From positions 1-44,796 of the forward strand of contig JAAYCN010000122.1 in NCBI GenBank assembly GCA_012729755.1: a stretch of 44,796 nt of DNA, read 5' to 3'. The notes under the pieces are model-generated. The model had not been told where the DNA came from. It searched no databases and saw only the letters and a list, made by a program, of their open reading frames with translations. Below, piece by piece: positions 34,339-41,930 of this stretch (positions within the stretch are counted from its first letter, which is position 1; the number at the start of each line of letters is the position of its first letter). This stretch comes from Chloroflexota bacterium (GTDB lineage Bacteria > Chloroflexota > Anaerolineae > Anaerolineales > Anaerolineaceae). Position numbers and translations under genes: made by a program.

Positions 34339-35214
34339 TCAATTTTCTCCATTTTCAAATAGTAAACCTATTGTCTTATCGTAAATTTCTTTAACTGCCC
34401 TTCCTGATGCACAATTTATATCTACAATGGTCTTGCCACTATTAACAGCTTTTACAGCGTCAAAGTCAAAGGGCATTCTACCAACAAAAGGTAAATCTTG
34501 TTTTTTACAAAATTCTTCTATTTTTTCTGTGTTTTCAAGGTTAGTGTCATACTTATTGATACATATTGCTATCTTTGTTCCGAATATAGCTGCCGTATTG
34601 ATGATGCGTTTCATATCGCTGATGCCAGACAGAGAAGGTTCTGCGACGATTAATACCATGTCTACGCCGCTAAGCGAAGCAATAACAGGGCAGCCTATTC
34701 CAGGGGAGCCGTCGATGATGGCCATTTGAGCACCAACAGCTTTTGAGATCATTCCTTTTTTTACCTCGGTAACGAGCAGTCCAGAGGTGCCGCTTCCCAT
34801 TCTGAGCTGTGCCGTGGAAAAAACTATTTCTTTGTCAGAATAGAGCCACAATTCACCATCCACTGACGGTACCATTGCTATCGCCTTCACAGGGCAAACA
34901 TACTCACAAACGCCACAACCTTCACAGGTAAAAGGCTCAATTTTATATTTCCCAACGATTGAAATAGCATCAAATTGACAGTTTTGTCGACACTGATCGC
35001 ATTGAATGCATAATTCGTTATTTATCTGAGCCTTAGGTAAGCCGTAATAGTGTGTTTTCTGGGGTTTAGTTTTCCACTCGGCTATCAGGTGCAAGTTAGG
35101 AGCATCAACATCACAATCTGCATATGCCTTAGCATTGGCAAGTTTTATAAATGCGCTTGCTATTGTAGTCTTTCCAGTACCTCCTTTACCGCTGAGGATG
35201 AGTAGTTGCCTCAT
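34339..35214 (-). CDS. MinD-superfamily ATPase with inserted ferredoxin domain (second)
   Basis: A 291-residue protein with the deviant Walker A SGKGGTGKTT (8-17) and, inserted after the first strand-helix unit, two 4Fe-4S motifs: Cys69-72-75-79 and Cys97-100-103-107. IIDGSPGIGCPV is the Walker B-like switch. Such ATPases accompany NifX-like proteins in Fe-S or metal-cluster loci, for example the orange-protein (ORP) genes of Desulfovibrio. AAAGGAAG precedes the ATG. It overlaps the end of the first ATPase gene by 29 bases. Confidence 0.9.
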   Translation of the reverse strand: MRQLLILSGKGGTGKTTIASAFIKLANAKAYADCDVDAPNLHLIAEWKTKPQKTHYYGLPKAQINNELCIQCDQCRQNCQFDAISIVGKYKIEPFTCEGCGVCEYVCPVKAIAMVPSVDGELWLYSDKEIVFSTAQLRMGSGTSGLLVTEVKKGMISKAVGAQMAIIDGSPGIGCPVIASLSGVDMVLIVAEPSLSGISDMKRIINTAAIFGTKIAICINKYDTNLENTEKIEEFCKKQDLPFVGRMPFDFDAVKAVNSGKTIVDINCASGRAVKEIYDKTIGLLFENGEN

Positions 35215-36052
35215 GTTGCACTTCCTTTATTATTTTATCGAGCAAAGAAGAAAACATATCCCGGTATCTTTTATTCTTTTTAACTGCAATCTCTGCTTGT
35301 GAATTCAATTTTCCGAGGTAAGTGTCAAATGGGATCCGCGCTAAAATATTAATGTCTTTTTCTACGCAGAACAGCTCTGCGGGATTTTCACTCTCCATAC
35401 ATTTATTCAGAACAACCCCGAACGGCTTATTAAATAACTTGACCAATTCATGTACCATATTGAGGTTATACACACCGAACAAGGTGGGTTCTGCGACCAA
35501 TATGCAATAGTCTGCATTCTTAATGCTTTCCATTACATTACAGGCACTGCCTGGAGGGGAATCGATGATTATCAGTTTATTTGCTTCTACTTCTTTATCG
35601 GAAAACAACTTCTTGATGATGGGAATCCCTGAAACTTCACCGATATTTAGTATTCCGGTGTGTATAGTTACTTGATCTGAAATTGCTTTTTGAATTCTAC
35701 CGATAACTTTTTCTTTCACTGTTATGGCATTTTCAGGACAAACCAAGTTGCAACCGCCACAGGAATGACAAATCTCGTCAAAAACAATCACCTTATCTTT
35801 AATATAGGCGAGAGCGTTATATTTGCAAAAATTAATGCACTTTCGACAACCATTGCATAATTTATCGTCTACTTTTGGAATCTTTACCGATACTTCCTCC
35901 TCTATAGCACCTTCAGGTTTAAAAAATAGATACCCATTCGGCTCTTCTACGTCACAGTCGATATAGGCCGACTTTTTAGCTGCCGTTGCTAAGTTCACCG
36001 ATACCAGTGTTTTTCCGGTGCCACCCTTGCCGCTTAGCACAGCGATTTTCAT
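35186..36052 (-). CDS. MinD-superfamily ATPase with inserted ferredoxin domain (first)
   Basis: A 288-residue paralogue of the next gene: Walker A LSGKGGTGKT (6-15), 4Fe-4S motifs Cys66-69-72-76 and Cys95-98-101-105, and IIDSPPGSACNV. The start MKIAVLSGKGG at 36052 is supported by GAGAGG eight bases upstream; the longer frame adds an unlikely leader. The two ATPases probably form a heterodimer. They are flanked by one NifX-like gene on each side. Confidence 0.9.
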   Translation of the reverse strand: MKIAVLSGKGGTGKTLVSVNLATAAKKSAYIDCDVEEPNGYLFFKPEGAIEEEVSVKIPKVDDKLCNGCRKCINFCKYNALAYIKDKVIVFDEICHSCGGCNLVCPENAITVKEKVIGRIQKAISDQVTIHTGILNIGEVSGIPIIKKLFSDKEVEANKLIIIDSPPGSACNVMESIKNADYCILVAEPTLFGVYNLNMVHELVKLFNKPFGVVLNKCMESENPAELFCVEKDINILARIPFDTYLGKLNSQAEIAVKKNKRYRDMFSSLLDKIIKEVQHEATTHPQR

Positions 36053-36053
36053 A

Positions 36054-36422
36054 TTAGTTACCTCTCTGTCCATGAAATCCTTCATGGATTTCCTCAAGCA
36101 AAGAAAGTTTGCCCTCAATAAAAGTGTCAATATTATCTTTAGCCGAACCTTCTATCGATTTATAAATTCTGATTTCTGCAGACTTTAATACATTGGCTGC
36201 ATTTCCCCCCAGACGAGATGTGATTAAAGAATCTATCTTATTATCTACAACTATTTGTGCAGCCCTAATTCCTGCACTACCAGAAGTTGCTGCTCCGGTA
36301 TTGTCGATAAATATACTCTTCTTAGTTTCCGTATCGTAAACAAGAAAATAAGGCGTCCGCCCAAAGGATACACATACGTTTGAAATCAAGCTTTTCTCAT
36401 CTACTGGAATAATAATTTTCAT
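36054..36422 (-). CDS. NifX/NifB-like (dinitrogenase cofactor domain) protein
   Basis: A 122-residue member of PF02579: MKIIIPVDEKSLISNVCVSFGRTPYFLVYD, then GSAGIRAAQIVVDNKIDSLITSRLGGNAANVL. It lacks the His/Cys-rich tail of its paralogue at 33978. It is likely a carrier or sensor of a metal cluster handled by the neighbouring ATPases. GGAGA precedes the ATG. It ends one base before the ATPase gene. Confidence 0.85.
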   Translation of the reverse strand: MKIIIPVDEKSLISNVCVSFGRTPYFLVYDTETKKSIFIDNTGAATSGSAGIRAAQIVVDNKIDSLITSRLGGNAANVLKSAEIRIYKSIEGSAKDNIDTFIEGKLSLLEEIHEGFHGQRGN

Positions 36423-36464
36423 AAAATTCTCCGTTCTTTTTTTCTAAAATGTCAGTTCTTGCCT

Positions 36465-36827
36465 TCAACTTCGATTTGCGCATCTACCACGTCTACGTTT
36501 ATGACAGCCCTGGCTACAGCCATTTCCTAATCCATCGCATAGACGATATTTGCCACCTTCAATCAATAGCACTTTACCATTTACCAAGGATTCAGCTATT
36601 TTTTTTCTGGCTTCGATATAAATACCTTGGACGGTACTCCGTGCAATATTCATTTGTTCAGCACATTCCTCTTGAGTAAAGCCTTCTAAATCGATAAGTC
36701 TAACGGATTCATACTCGTCAACCGTCATGTTTACGAGATTTTCTACGCTGGCAACTGCATCAAGGGGACCGAATCTATTGTTTTCAGGTAAACAGCAAAT
36801 TTTTCTCCATTTCACCGGTCTTGCCAT
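36465..36827 (-). CDS. DUF134 helix-turn-helix regulator
   Basis: A 120-residue protein of the DUF134 family (PF02001): [21 protein letters not shown], then a sigma-70 region 4-like helix-turn-helix [35 protein letters not shown], and a C-terminal basic, cysteine-containing tail. Such genes are frequently next to NifX-like and MinD-ferredoxin genes and are thought to regulate them. It is probably the regulator of this operon. Metal or cluster sensing through the cysteines is plausible but unproven. Confidence 0.87.
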   Translation of the reverse strand: MARPVKWRKICCLPENNRFGPLDAVASVENLVNMTVDEYESVRLIDLEGFTQEECAEQMNIARSTVQGIYIEARKKIAESLVNGKVLLIEGGKYRLCDGLGNGCSQGCHKRRRGRCANRS

Positions 36828-36852
36828 TAACCCATCACCTCCATTTTAACTA

Positions 36853-36881
36853 GGGTGACCGAAGGACGCTCCAGTCACCTC
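36853..36881 (-). promoter_or_regulatory. Hairpin between DUF5320 and DUF134 genes
   Basis: GGTGAC and GTCACC arms (with A/T neighbours) pair around a 14-base loop that contains GGA/TCC. It lies in the leader of the DUF134 gene and could be an attenuator or processing site. No T-run follows. Confidence 0.4.
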
Positions 36882-36889
36882 ATTGTGCA

Positions 36890-37147
36890 TTATAGGTTCG
36901 CCAATTGCTTGTCAACCTCTTCGAGTTGTTTTTTCAAGATATTTTTTCGTTCTTTAAGCAACTTCTTTTGATTTTCTGAGGAAACTCTATTCATTCCAAA
37001 ACCCCTGCCAAAACCTCTTCTGTGGCCAAATCCAAGATCTAATCTCTTGTCGAATCTAGGGAGGTCATCAGCACCTGTGCAAAGTCCTAACCTTTTTCCA
37101 GTCATTGATCCAACACCCATTGGACCTGTTCCATCTTTTCTTGGCAT
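36890..37147 (-). CDS. DUF5320-family small protein
   Basis: An 85-residue protein with the DUF5320 signature MPRKDGTGPMGVGSMTGKRLGLC, a Gly/Arg/Phe-rich middle (GFGHRRGFGRGFGMNR) and a C-terminal coiled-coil helix (NQKKLLKERKNILKKQLEEVDKQLANL). Such proteins are found next to NifX-like and MinD-ferredoxin genes; function unknown. The ATG is preceded by a near-perfect AAAGGAGGTGA. First gene of the operon. Confidence 0.8.
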   Translation of the reverse strand: MPRKDGTGPMGVGSMTGKRLGLCTGADDLPRFDKRLDLGFGHRRGFGRGFGMNRVSSENQKKLLKERKNILKKQLEEVDKQLANL

Positions 37148-37173
37148 ATAATTCACCTCCTTTACAGTTTATA

Positions 37174-37219
37174 ACATATGCCATTTATTTCATTATACCC
37201 CATTTTCGGCATATGCCAT
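37174..37219 (-). promoter_or_regulatory. Island promoter with CATATGCCAT elements
   Basis: A TATAAT on the minus strand (37192-37197) lies between two copies of CATATGCCAT (37175-37184 and 37210-37219); the second is part of the palindrome GGCATATGCC (37208-37217). The element closest to the gene overlaps the expected transcription start, the other covers the -35 zone. Such a layout suits a repressor or activator; DUF134 is the obvious candidate. Confidence 0.55.
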
Positions 37220-37274
37220 AAACTCCTTTTGGGGTTTTCAGATTGAAATTTAGCCACATCTATTGATCCCATAC

Positions 37275-37334
37275 CAACTCACATCACACAACTCACATCC
37301 AACTCTTGACGCAGATCTCCCCAACGAGTAGACT
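37275..37334 (+). promoter_or_regulatory. L25 gene promoter with CAACTCACATC direct repeats
   Basis: TTGACG (37306-37311), a 17-base spacer and TAGACT (37329-37334) form a good promoter. Immediately upstream are CAACTCACATC at 37275-37285 and 37289-37299 plus a partial CAACTC at 37300-37305. Confidence 0.6.
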
Positions 37335-37344
37335 TACCAGTTGC

Positions 37345-37400
37345 GCCGGGAATTGGCCCGGCTTTATAAGGTGAAGGCAGCCCCAGACGGGGTGAGAGGC
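37345..37400 (+). promoter_or_regulatory. Structured leader of the L25 gene
   Basis: The roughly 79-base leader folds into GCCGGG-AATTG-G-CCCGGC (37345-37362) and a second stem enclosing CCCC-AGAC-GGGG. A GGTGAGAGG segment follows. It may regulate L25, which binds 5S rRNA, by structure mimicry; no known riboswitch class fits. Confidence 0.4.
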
Positions 37401-37419
37401 GCCTGAAAGGAAAACTATT

Positions 37420-38064
37420 ATGACCCATGATCAAATCGTTATCGAAGCGCAACAGCGCAAATTAACCGGCAAGAAAGTCGCCCAACTGCGACGAAACGGC
37501 ATCCTTCCCGGCGTGCTCTACGGCCGCCATTTAGAGAAGCCCATTGCCATTCAGATGGACTACCACACCACCAGCTTGCTGGCCCAAAAACTCACCTCAA
37601 CCACTCTGGTGACCCTCAACCTCGATGAAAAAAAATACAACGCCATCGTACGTGATCGCCAACGTGATGTCATCTTCGGCCGCCTGACCCACCTCGATTT
37701 TCTGGCTGTCGTCATGGATGAAGTACTGCGTGCAGCTGTCAGCATTGAGCTTGTTGGTGAAGCTCCCGTGCTCAAAGCAGTCGATGCTGTCATCACCCAG
37801 GCTGTCAACAGTCTCGAACTCGAAGCGCTGCCCGCTGACCTGCCTGAACGTATCGAAGTCGACATTTCCGGCCTTGAAACTCCGGACGATGTCATCACTG
37901 TCAAAGACCTGAAGCTTGGCGACAAAGTCACCGTTCTTACAGACCCAGACGAAGTGATCGTCTCTGTAACCTTCGCGGCCCAGGAAGTTGAGCCTGAAGA
38001 AGCTGCCACTGGTGAAGAACCAGAGGTAATGGAAAAAGGCAAAAAGGAAGAAGAAGCCGAGTAG
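37420..38064 (+). CDS. rplY: Ribosomal protein L25 (CTC/TL5 family)
   Basis: Binds loop E of 5S rRNA in the central protuberance. The 214-residue protein is the two-domain CTC form: an N-terminal L25 domain (about 5-93: GKKVAQLRRNGILPGVLYGRH, then IFGRLTHLDFLAV) and a C-terminal beta domain (about 100-185), with an acidic Glu/Lys tail. AAAGGA precedes the ATG by eight bases. It stands alone between the AT-rich island and a terminator shared with the NUDIX gene. Confidence 0.95.
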   Translation: MTHDQIVIEAQQRKLTGKKVAQLRRNGILPGVLYGRHLEKPIAIQMDYHTTSLLAQKLTSTTLVTLNLDEKKYNAIVRDRQRDVIFGRLTHLDFLAVVMDEVLRAAVSIELVGEAPVLKAVDAVITQAVNSLELEALPADLPERIEVDISGLETPDDVITVKDLKLGDKVTVLTDPDEVIVSVTFAAQEVEPEEAATGEEPEVMEKGKKEEEAE

Positions 38065-38082
38065 GCTCAGACTTAACCATGA

Positions 38083-38110
38083 AACAGGCTGCCTCTGGCA
38101 GCCTGTTTTT
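38083..38110. terminator. Bidirectional terminator between L25 and NUDIX genes
   Basis: AACAGGCTGCC-TCT-GGCAGCCTGTT, a perfect 11-base-pair stem, is followed by T5 on the plus strand. The NUDIX stop codon adjoins it on the other side. Confidence 0.9.
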
Positions 38111-38721
38111 TATTCGTTCGACTCTTTAAGCACCTGCAGCAGCTGCCAGGTCATGTAGGCAGTCGCCCCCCAAATAACCTCACCGTCATACGGTTCAAAA
38201 TATCTGACTTCATACCTGTGACCATTAAACTCGCGAGTCTTCGTGTATGAGTTCGCCGGATCAGCCAGCCAATCTAAGGGCACCGAAAAAGCCCTCGCCA
38301 CTTCATCTTCAGATAACTTCATCTCAAATGGCCACGGGATCAGTCCAACCACTGGCTTTACTCTAAAATAAGACACCAGATTCATTTCGGGAAGGCTGCC
38401 CAATGTTGTCACATCCGCAGGCTTGATGCCCACTTCCTCCCAGGCTTCCCTGATCGCCGTCTTCACCAAATCCCCCCCATCCCCCGGTTCAGCCGCGCCG
38501 CCCGGAAAAGCCACCTCGCCGCGGTGGGTACCTACCCGATCGGTGCGCCGCGTATAGAACAGATTCCAACCATCACGAGTGACAAACAGCGGCATCAACA
38601 CCGCTGCCGGATTAAGCTTCAGCTCTGGTGATAAAGCGGGAATTTCACTATGCGGACGATACTCTTGTTCCCATTGAAGCAGCCGGTTTCCCAGGTCATC
38701 CGGAATCGAAACTTGTCTCAT
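38110..38721 (-). CDS. NUDIX hydrolase, CoA pyrophosphatase type
   Basis: A 203-residue protein with the NUDIX box GGAAEPGDGGDLVKTAIREAWEEVGI and, just before it, the FYTRRTDRVGTHRGEVAFPGG motif that marks the coenzyme A diphosphatase branch (UPF0035). It would split CoA or acyl-CoA into 3',5'-ADP and phosphopantetheine. The start overlaps the upstream small membrane gene in an ATGA arrangement. Substrate by homology only. Confidence 0.88.
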   Translation of the reverse strand: MRQVSIPDDLGNRLLQWEQEYRPHSEIPALSPELKLNPAAVLMPLFVTRDGWNLFYTRRTDRVGTHRGEVAFPGGAAEPGDGGDLVKTAIREAWEEVGIKPADVTTLGSLPEMNLVSYFRVKPVVGLIPWPFEMKLSEDEVARAFSVPLDWLADPANSYTKTREFNGHRYEVRYFEPYDGEVIWGATAYMTWQLLQVLKESNE

Positions 38722-38996
38722 GTGTGTTTTTTCGGTTTTATTTCAACCAAACTCAACCAATGCCCCACAAATAAAAACACAATACTGCCGAGAATTGCCC
38801 CGCCAAGATGCATCGTGCCAATGGTTAAAAAGCTAAATCCAGAATCCTGCGCGATCAAATGACCGACAACAGCGCCGATCACACTCAAACCAAGGTACAA
38901 CAGCAACTTCCAGAACCCTCCATCTTTCCACAAATGGAACAACGCTCCCAATAAAACAGCGAAAATCAGTCCAAACAAAAAGGAAGGAAAATTCAT
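38718..38996 (-). CDS. Small three-helix membrane protein
   Basis: A 92-residue protein with three hydrophobic segments (about 3-20, 28-50, 57-80), rich in glycine, ending in a lysine-rich tail. It may belong to the group of small YeaQ/YmgE-like or similar membrane proteins, but no motif settles this. Its ATG shares one base with the mnmA stop codon (TAATG) and its end overlaps the NUDIX start by four bases, so all three are probably translated together. Confidence 0.6.
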   Translation of the reverse strand: MNFPSFLFGLIFAVLLGALFHLWKDGGFWKLLLYLGLSVIGAVVGHLIAQDSGFSFLTIGTMHLGGAILGSIVFLFVGHWLSLVEIKPKKHT

Positions 38997-40090
38997 TAAT
39001 CAGCCTCAACACATTGATTGTCAGCCGCCCTTACGATCTCTGCGCTTCCCAGACAGAGCTCACCATCATAAATCACCAGCCGCTGACCAGCGGTAATATC
39101 CCTTAAAGGTTTACCTAATTTGACTATGATATCACCTTTTCGTGTGATCTCACAGCAGCAGTCGACCGGCCGAGCCCCCGAACGGATTTTAACCTGATAC
39201 TTTTTGCTCAGGTCAGCCGCGCTGCCGCTCACCCAGTTCACGTCGCTTGCGTAGATCGTATCACGATAAAGCCGCGCGCTGATATCAACAATTAGTGTGT
39301 TGCTTGCCACGTCCTTAGCGACAACATAATATGGTTCGCCGGCTGCTACCTGAATGCCTTTACGCTGACCAATTGTATATAACGGCAGTCCGATATGTTT
39401 CCCAAGCAGATCCCCAGCCAGGTTGCGAATTGGCCCAGGGAGGAGCATGTTTGGAGCGTATCTTTTCAAAAATTCCTCCTGCCCACCCGCTTCCAGAAAG
39501 CACAAGTCCTGGCTCTCGACCTCTGAAAAGTCAGGCAGTCCAGCCCCGATGGCAATATCACGCACTTCACCTTTCAGATAATCACCCAACGGGAAGAGCA
39601 TGTATCGGAAGGTCTCTTGGCTCAACGCGCTGAGAAAATAAGATTGATCTTTGCCCGGATCTTTCGCCTTGTATAGCCGCATGACACCCGCGCTATCTCG
39701 CTTCAAAATCGCGTAATGCCCTGAAGACAGATAATCCGCCCCCTTCGATCGTGCGTAATCCAACAGCATCCCCCACTTGATCAGCCGATTGCAGCGCACA
39801 CACGGGTTAGGGGTGCGTCCAGCCCTGAGCTCAGCGAAATAATGTTCAATCACTAACGACTGAAAACTCACGCGGTAGTCCAATACCTCATAGGATACGC
39901 CAAGCAGCCGACATACCGCCTCAAACCGCTCAATCGCCTGTTCGGCTTTAGCCACTTGACCGTACGACGACCACATGCGCAGGTGCACGCCATGCACACG
40001 GTAACCCGCGCGGGTCAAAAGCAGCGCCGCGACGGAACTGTCCACGCCACCGCTCATTCCCAAAAACACCGAAGCCTGTTCAAATGACAT
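38996..40090 (-). CDS. mnmA: tRNA-specific 2-thiouridylase MnmA
   Basis: Thiolates U34 of tRNAs for Lys, Glu and Gln. The PP-loop SGGVDSS is at 13-19, the cysteine in NPCVRCN (Cys97/Cys100) and the catalytic Cys197 in ESQDLCFLEAG are present, and YTIGQRKGIQVAAGEPYYV marks the central domain. 364 residues is the standard length. The ATG has no ribosome-binding site; a -10 box lies six bases upstream, suggesting a leaderless message. Confidence 0.96.
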   Translation of the reverse strand: MSFEQASVFLGMSGGVDSSVAALLLTRAGYRVHGVHLRMWSSYGQVAKAEQAIERFEAVCRLLGVSYEVLDYRVSFQSLVIEHYFAELRAGRTPNPCVRCNRLIKWGMLLDYARSKGADYLSSGHYAILKRDSAGVMRLYKAKDPGKDQSYFLSALSQETFRYMLFPLGDYLKGEVRDIAIGAGLPDFSEVESQDLCFLEAGGQEEFLKRYAPNMLLPGPIRNLAGDLLGKHIGLPLYTIGQRKGIQVAAGEPYYVVAKDVASNTLIVDISARLYRDTIYASDVNWVSGSAADLSKKYQVKIRSGARPVDCCCEITRKGDIIVKLGKPLRDITAGQRLVIYDGELCLGSAEIVRAADNQCVEAD

Positions 40091-40096
40091 GGCCCA

Positions 40097-40127
40097 ATTT
40101 TACCCTCTGGCGCCCCTCTGTTACAAT
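40097..40127. promoter_or_regulatory. Overlapping divergent mnmA/tatD promoters
   Basis: Plus strand: TTTACC (40099-40104), 17 bases, TACAAT (40122-40127), for tatD. Minus strand: TTGTAA (40121-40126), 18 bases, TAAAAT (40097-40102), for mnmA. The -10 box of each overlaps the -35 of the other, so the two cannot be used at the same time by separate polymerases. Confidence 0.6.
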
Positions 40128-40150
40128 CATCGCATAAAACGGAGGCACAT

Positions 40151-40945
40151 TTGTTATTCTGCGACACCCATTGTCATCTTGATCTTGATTATTACGAAAC
40201 CGATCGCGAAGAAGTCATCGATCGCGCCTGCCAGTCTCAGGTAAAAATGATGATCAACGCCGGAATTGACATGGCCAGCTCACGCTTCAGCGTTGACCTT
40301 GCCCGTAGATTCCCCGGTGTTATTTTTGCCGCCATCGGTTTTCATCCCAATGATTGTGCCGGTATAAAGACAACCGATCTGCTGGAGCTGCGAGAGCTCG
40401 CCACACAGCCCGGTGTTGTCGCTATCGGCGAGATCGGGCTCGATTATTACCGCGACTACACCCCCCGCGACAAACAGCGAACCACTTTTGAGCGGCAGTT
40501 GACCCTCGCCGCGGAATTTGACCTGCCTGTAATCATTCACGACCGCGAAGCCACGGCCGACCTGCTGCCCATCCTAAAAAACTGGGCATCCAGCTTGAGC
40601 GAAACGCTTCGCATCAAATCCTTGCCAGGTGTCCTGCATGCTTTCGACGATAGCGCTGAGACCGCGGAAGAAATGGCAGCCTACGGCTTTATGTTTGGCA
40701 TCGGCGGACCTGTCACCTACCCGAATGCCCGCGCCCGCCGTGAAATAATCGCCCGCCTGCCGCTCGATCGCCTGCTGCTTGAGACCGACGCTCCCTTTCT
40801 CACCCCCCAGGCTCATCGCGGCCATCGCAATGAACCCGCTTATATTCCGCTGATCGCTGAACAGGTCGCCGTTTGTCTCAACCTCCCCCTTGACACCATC
40901 GCTGACGCTACCACTTCCAACGCCAGGCGCCTGTTCCGCATCTGA
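40151..40945 (+). CDS. tatD: TatD-family metal-dependent hydrolase
   Basis: A 264-residue TatD-family DNase/deaminase-like hydrolase. Metal ligands: His7 and His9 (DTHCH), Glu94 (GEIGLDYY), His130 (IIHDREA), His163 (LHAF) and Asp213 (ETDAPFL). The start is a TTG, five bases after GGAGG; no ATG is possible without losing the DTHCH motif. Divergent from mnmA. Confidence 0.93.
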   Translation: MLFCDTHCHLDLDYYETDREEVIDRACQSQVKMMINAGIDMASSRFSVDLARRFPGVIFAAIGFHPNDCAGIKTTDLLELRELATQPGVVAIGEIGLDYYRDYTPRDKQRTTFERQLTLAAEFDLPVIIHDREATADLLPILKNWASSLSETLRIKSLPGVLHAFDDSAETAEEMAAYGFMFGIGGPVTYPNARARREIIARLPLDRLLLETDAPFLTPQAHRGHRNEPAYIPLIAEQVAVCLNLPLDTIADATTSNARRLFRI

Positions 40946-41004
40946 CCTTCACCGTTAACTTCTGCTTTTACCTTTTTGCAGCTTTCGAGTGACACCGCGA
41001 GAGC

Positions 41005-41026
41005 AGCCTGCCTTCTTTGACAGGCT
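41005..41026. terminator. Small hairpin between tatD and PPK2 genes
   Basis: AGCCTG and CAGGCT pair around a ten-base loop in the 85-base convergent gap. There is no T-run directly after it, so it may be a repeat fragment rather than a terminator. Confidence 0.35.
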
Positions 41027-41030
41027 CGCC

Positions 41031-41897
41031 CTACTTCTCCCACTGATACTCAGGCACAAACGTCTGATCGCTCATCGGCGGCCTGACATATCCCTTGTCT
41101 TCCTGACGGGGCGGCAATTCAATCGGCGCTGGCGTCAGATCCTCATAAGGAATTTGCTTCAATAGATGCGAAATGCACGAAAGCCGTGCCATTTTCTTAT
41201 CGTCCGCGTTCACTACATACCAGGGCGACTGCTTGGTATCAGTGAATTTAAACATATCGTCCTTCGCTTTCGAATATTCAACCCACTTGACACGCGAAGC
41301 CAGGTCCATCGGGCTGAGCTTCCAGCGCCGCGTGATGTCCTGATTGCGCGATTGAAAGCGCTTTTCCTGCTCTTCATTGCTCACCGAGAACCAATATTTG
41401 ATTAAAATGATCCCCGATCTGATCAGCATTCGTTCGAACTCGGGCACCGACCTGAAAAACTCATCCACTTCCTGCGGTGTGGCGAAACCCATCACCCGTT
41501 CCACCCCCGCGCGGTTATACCAGGAGCGATCAAATAAGACCATTTCTCCAGCCGCTGGGAGGTGCTGCACATAACGTTGAAAATACCATTGACTTTTTTC
41601 TCGTTCTGTCGGGGTCGCCAGCGCCACCACGCGCACAATTCTGGGGTTGAGCGTCTCGGTGATACGTTTAATCGTTCCTCCCTTGCCAGCCGCGTCGCGT
41701 CCTTCAAACAATACGACAACTTTCAAGCCCTTTTCTTTGATCCACCCCTGCAGCTTCACCAACTCGATATGCAGTTTCGCAAGCTCAGTTTCATAAACCT
41801 TATTGCTAATCTTTTTCGATTGTTCCTCAGGGTCAACAAAGGACTGTTCTTGGCGCTTCGACTTTTCCGAAGTTGGTTTCTCACTTTTTTTTGCCAT
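41031..41897 (-). CDS. ppk2: Polyphosphate kinase 2
   Basis: Uses polyphosphate to phosphorylate nucleoside diphosphates or monophosphates. The 288-residue protein has Walker A GRDAAGKGG (66-74), the lid and Walker B region LFDRSWYNRAGVERVMGF (Asp123), and QSRNQDITRRWKLSPMD, all PPK2 motifs. A single PPK2 domain, class I-like. GGAGG six bases before the ATG. It follows the response regulator after 33 bases. Confidence 0.92.
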   Translation of the reverse strand: MAKKSEKPTSEKSKRQEQSFVDPEEQSKKISNKVYETELAKLHIELVKLQGWIKEKGLKVVVLFEGRDAAGKGGTIKRITETLNPRIVRVVALATPTEREKSQWYFQRYVQHLPAAGEMVLFDRSWYNRAGVERVMGFATPQEVDEFFRSVPEFERMLIRSGIILIKYWFSVSNEEQEKRFQSRNQDITRRWKLSPMDLASRVKWVEYSKAKDDMFKFTDTKQSPWYVVNADDKKMARLSCISHLLKQIPYEDLTPAPIELPPRQEDKGYVRPPMSDQTFVPEYQWEK

Positions 41898-41930
41898 ACC
41901 GCACCTCCATTCACAATTTCAGTTTGAGTC

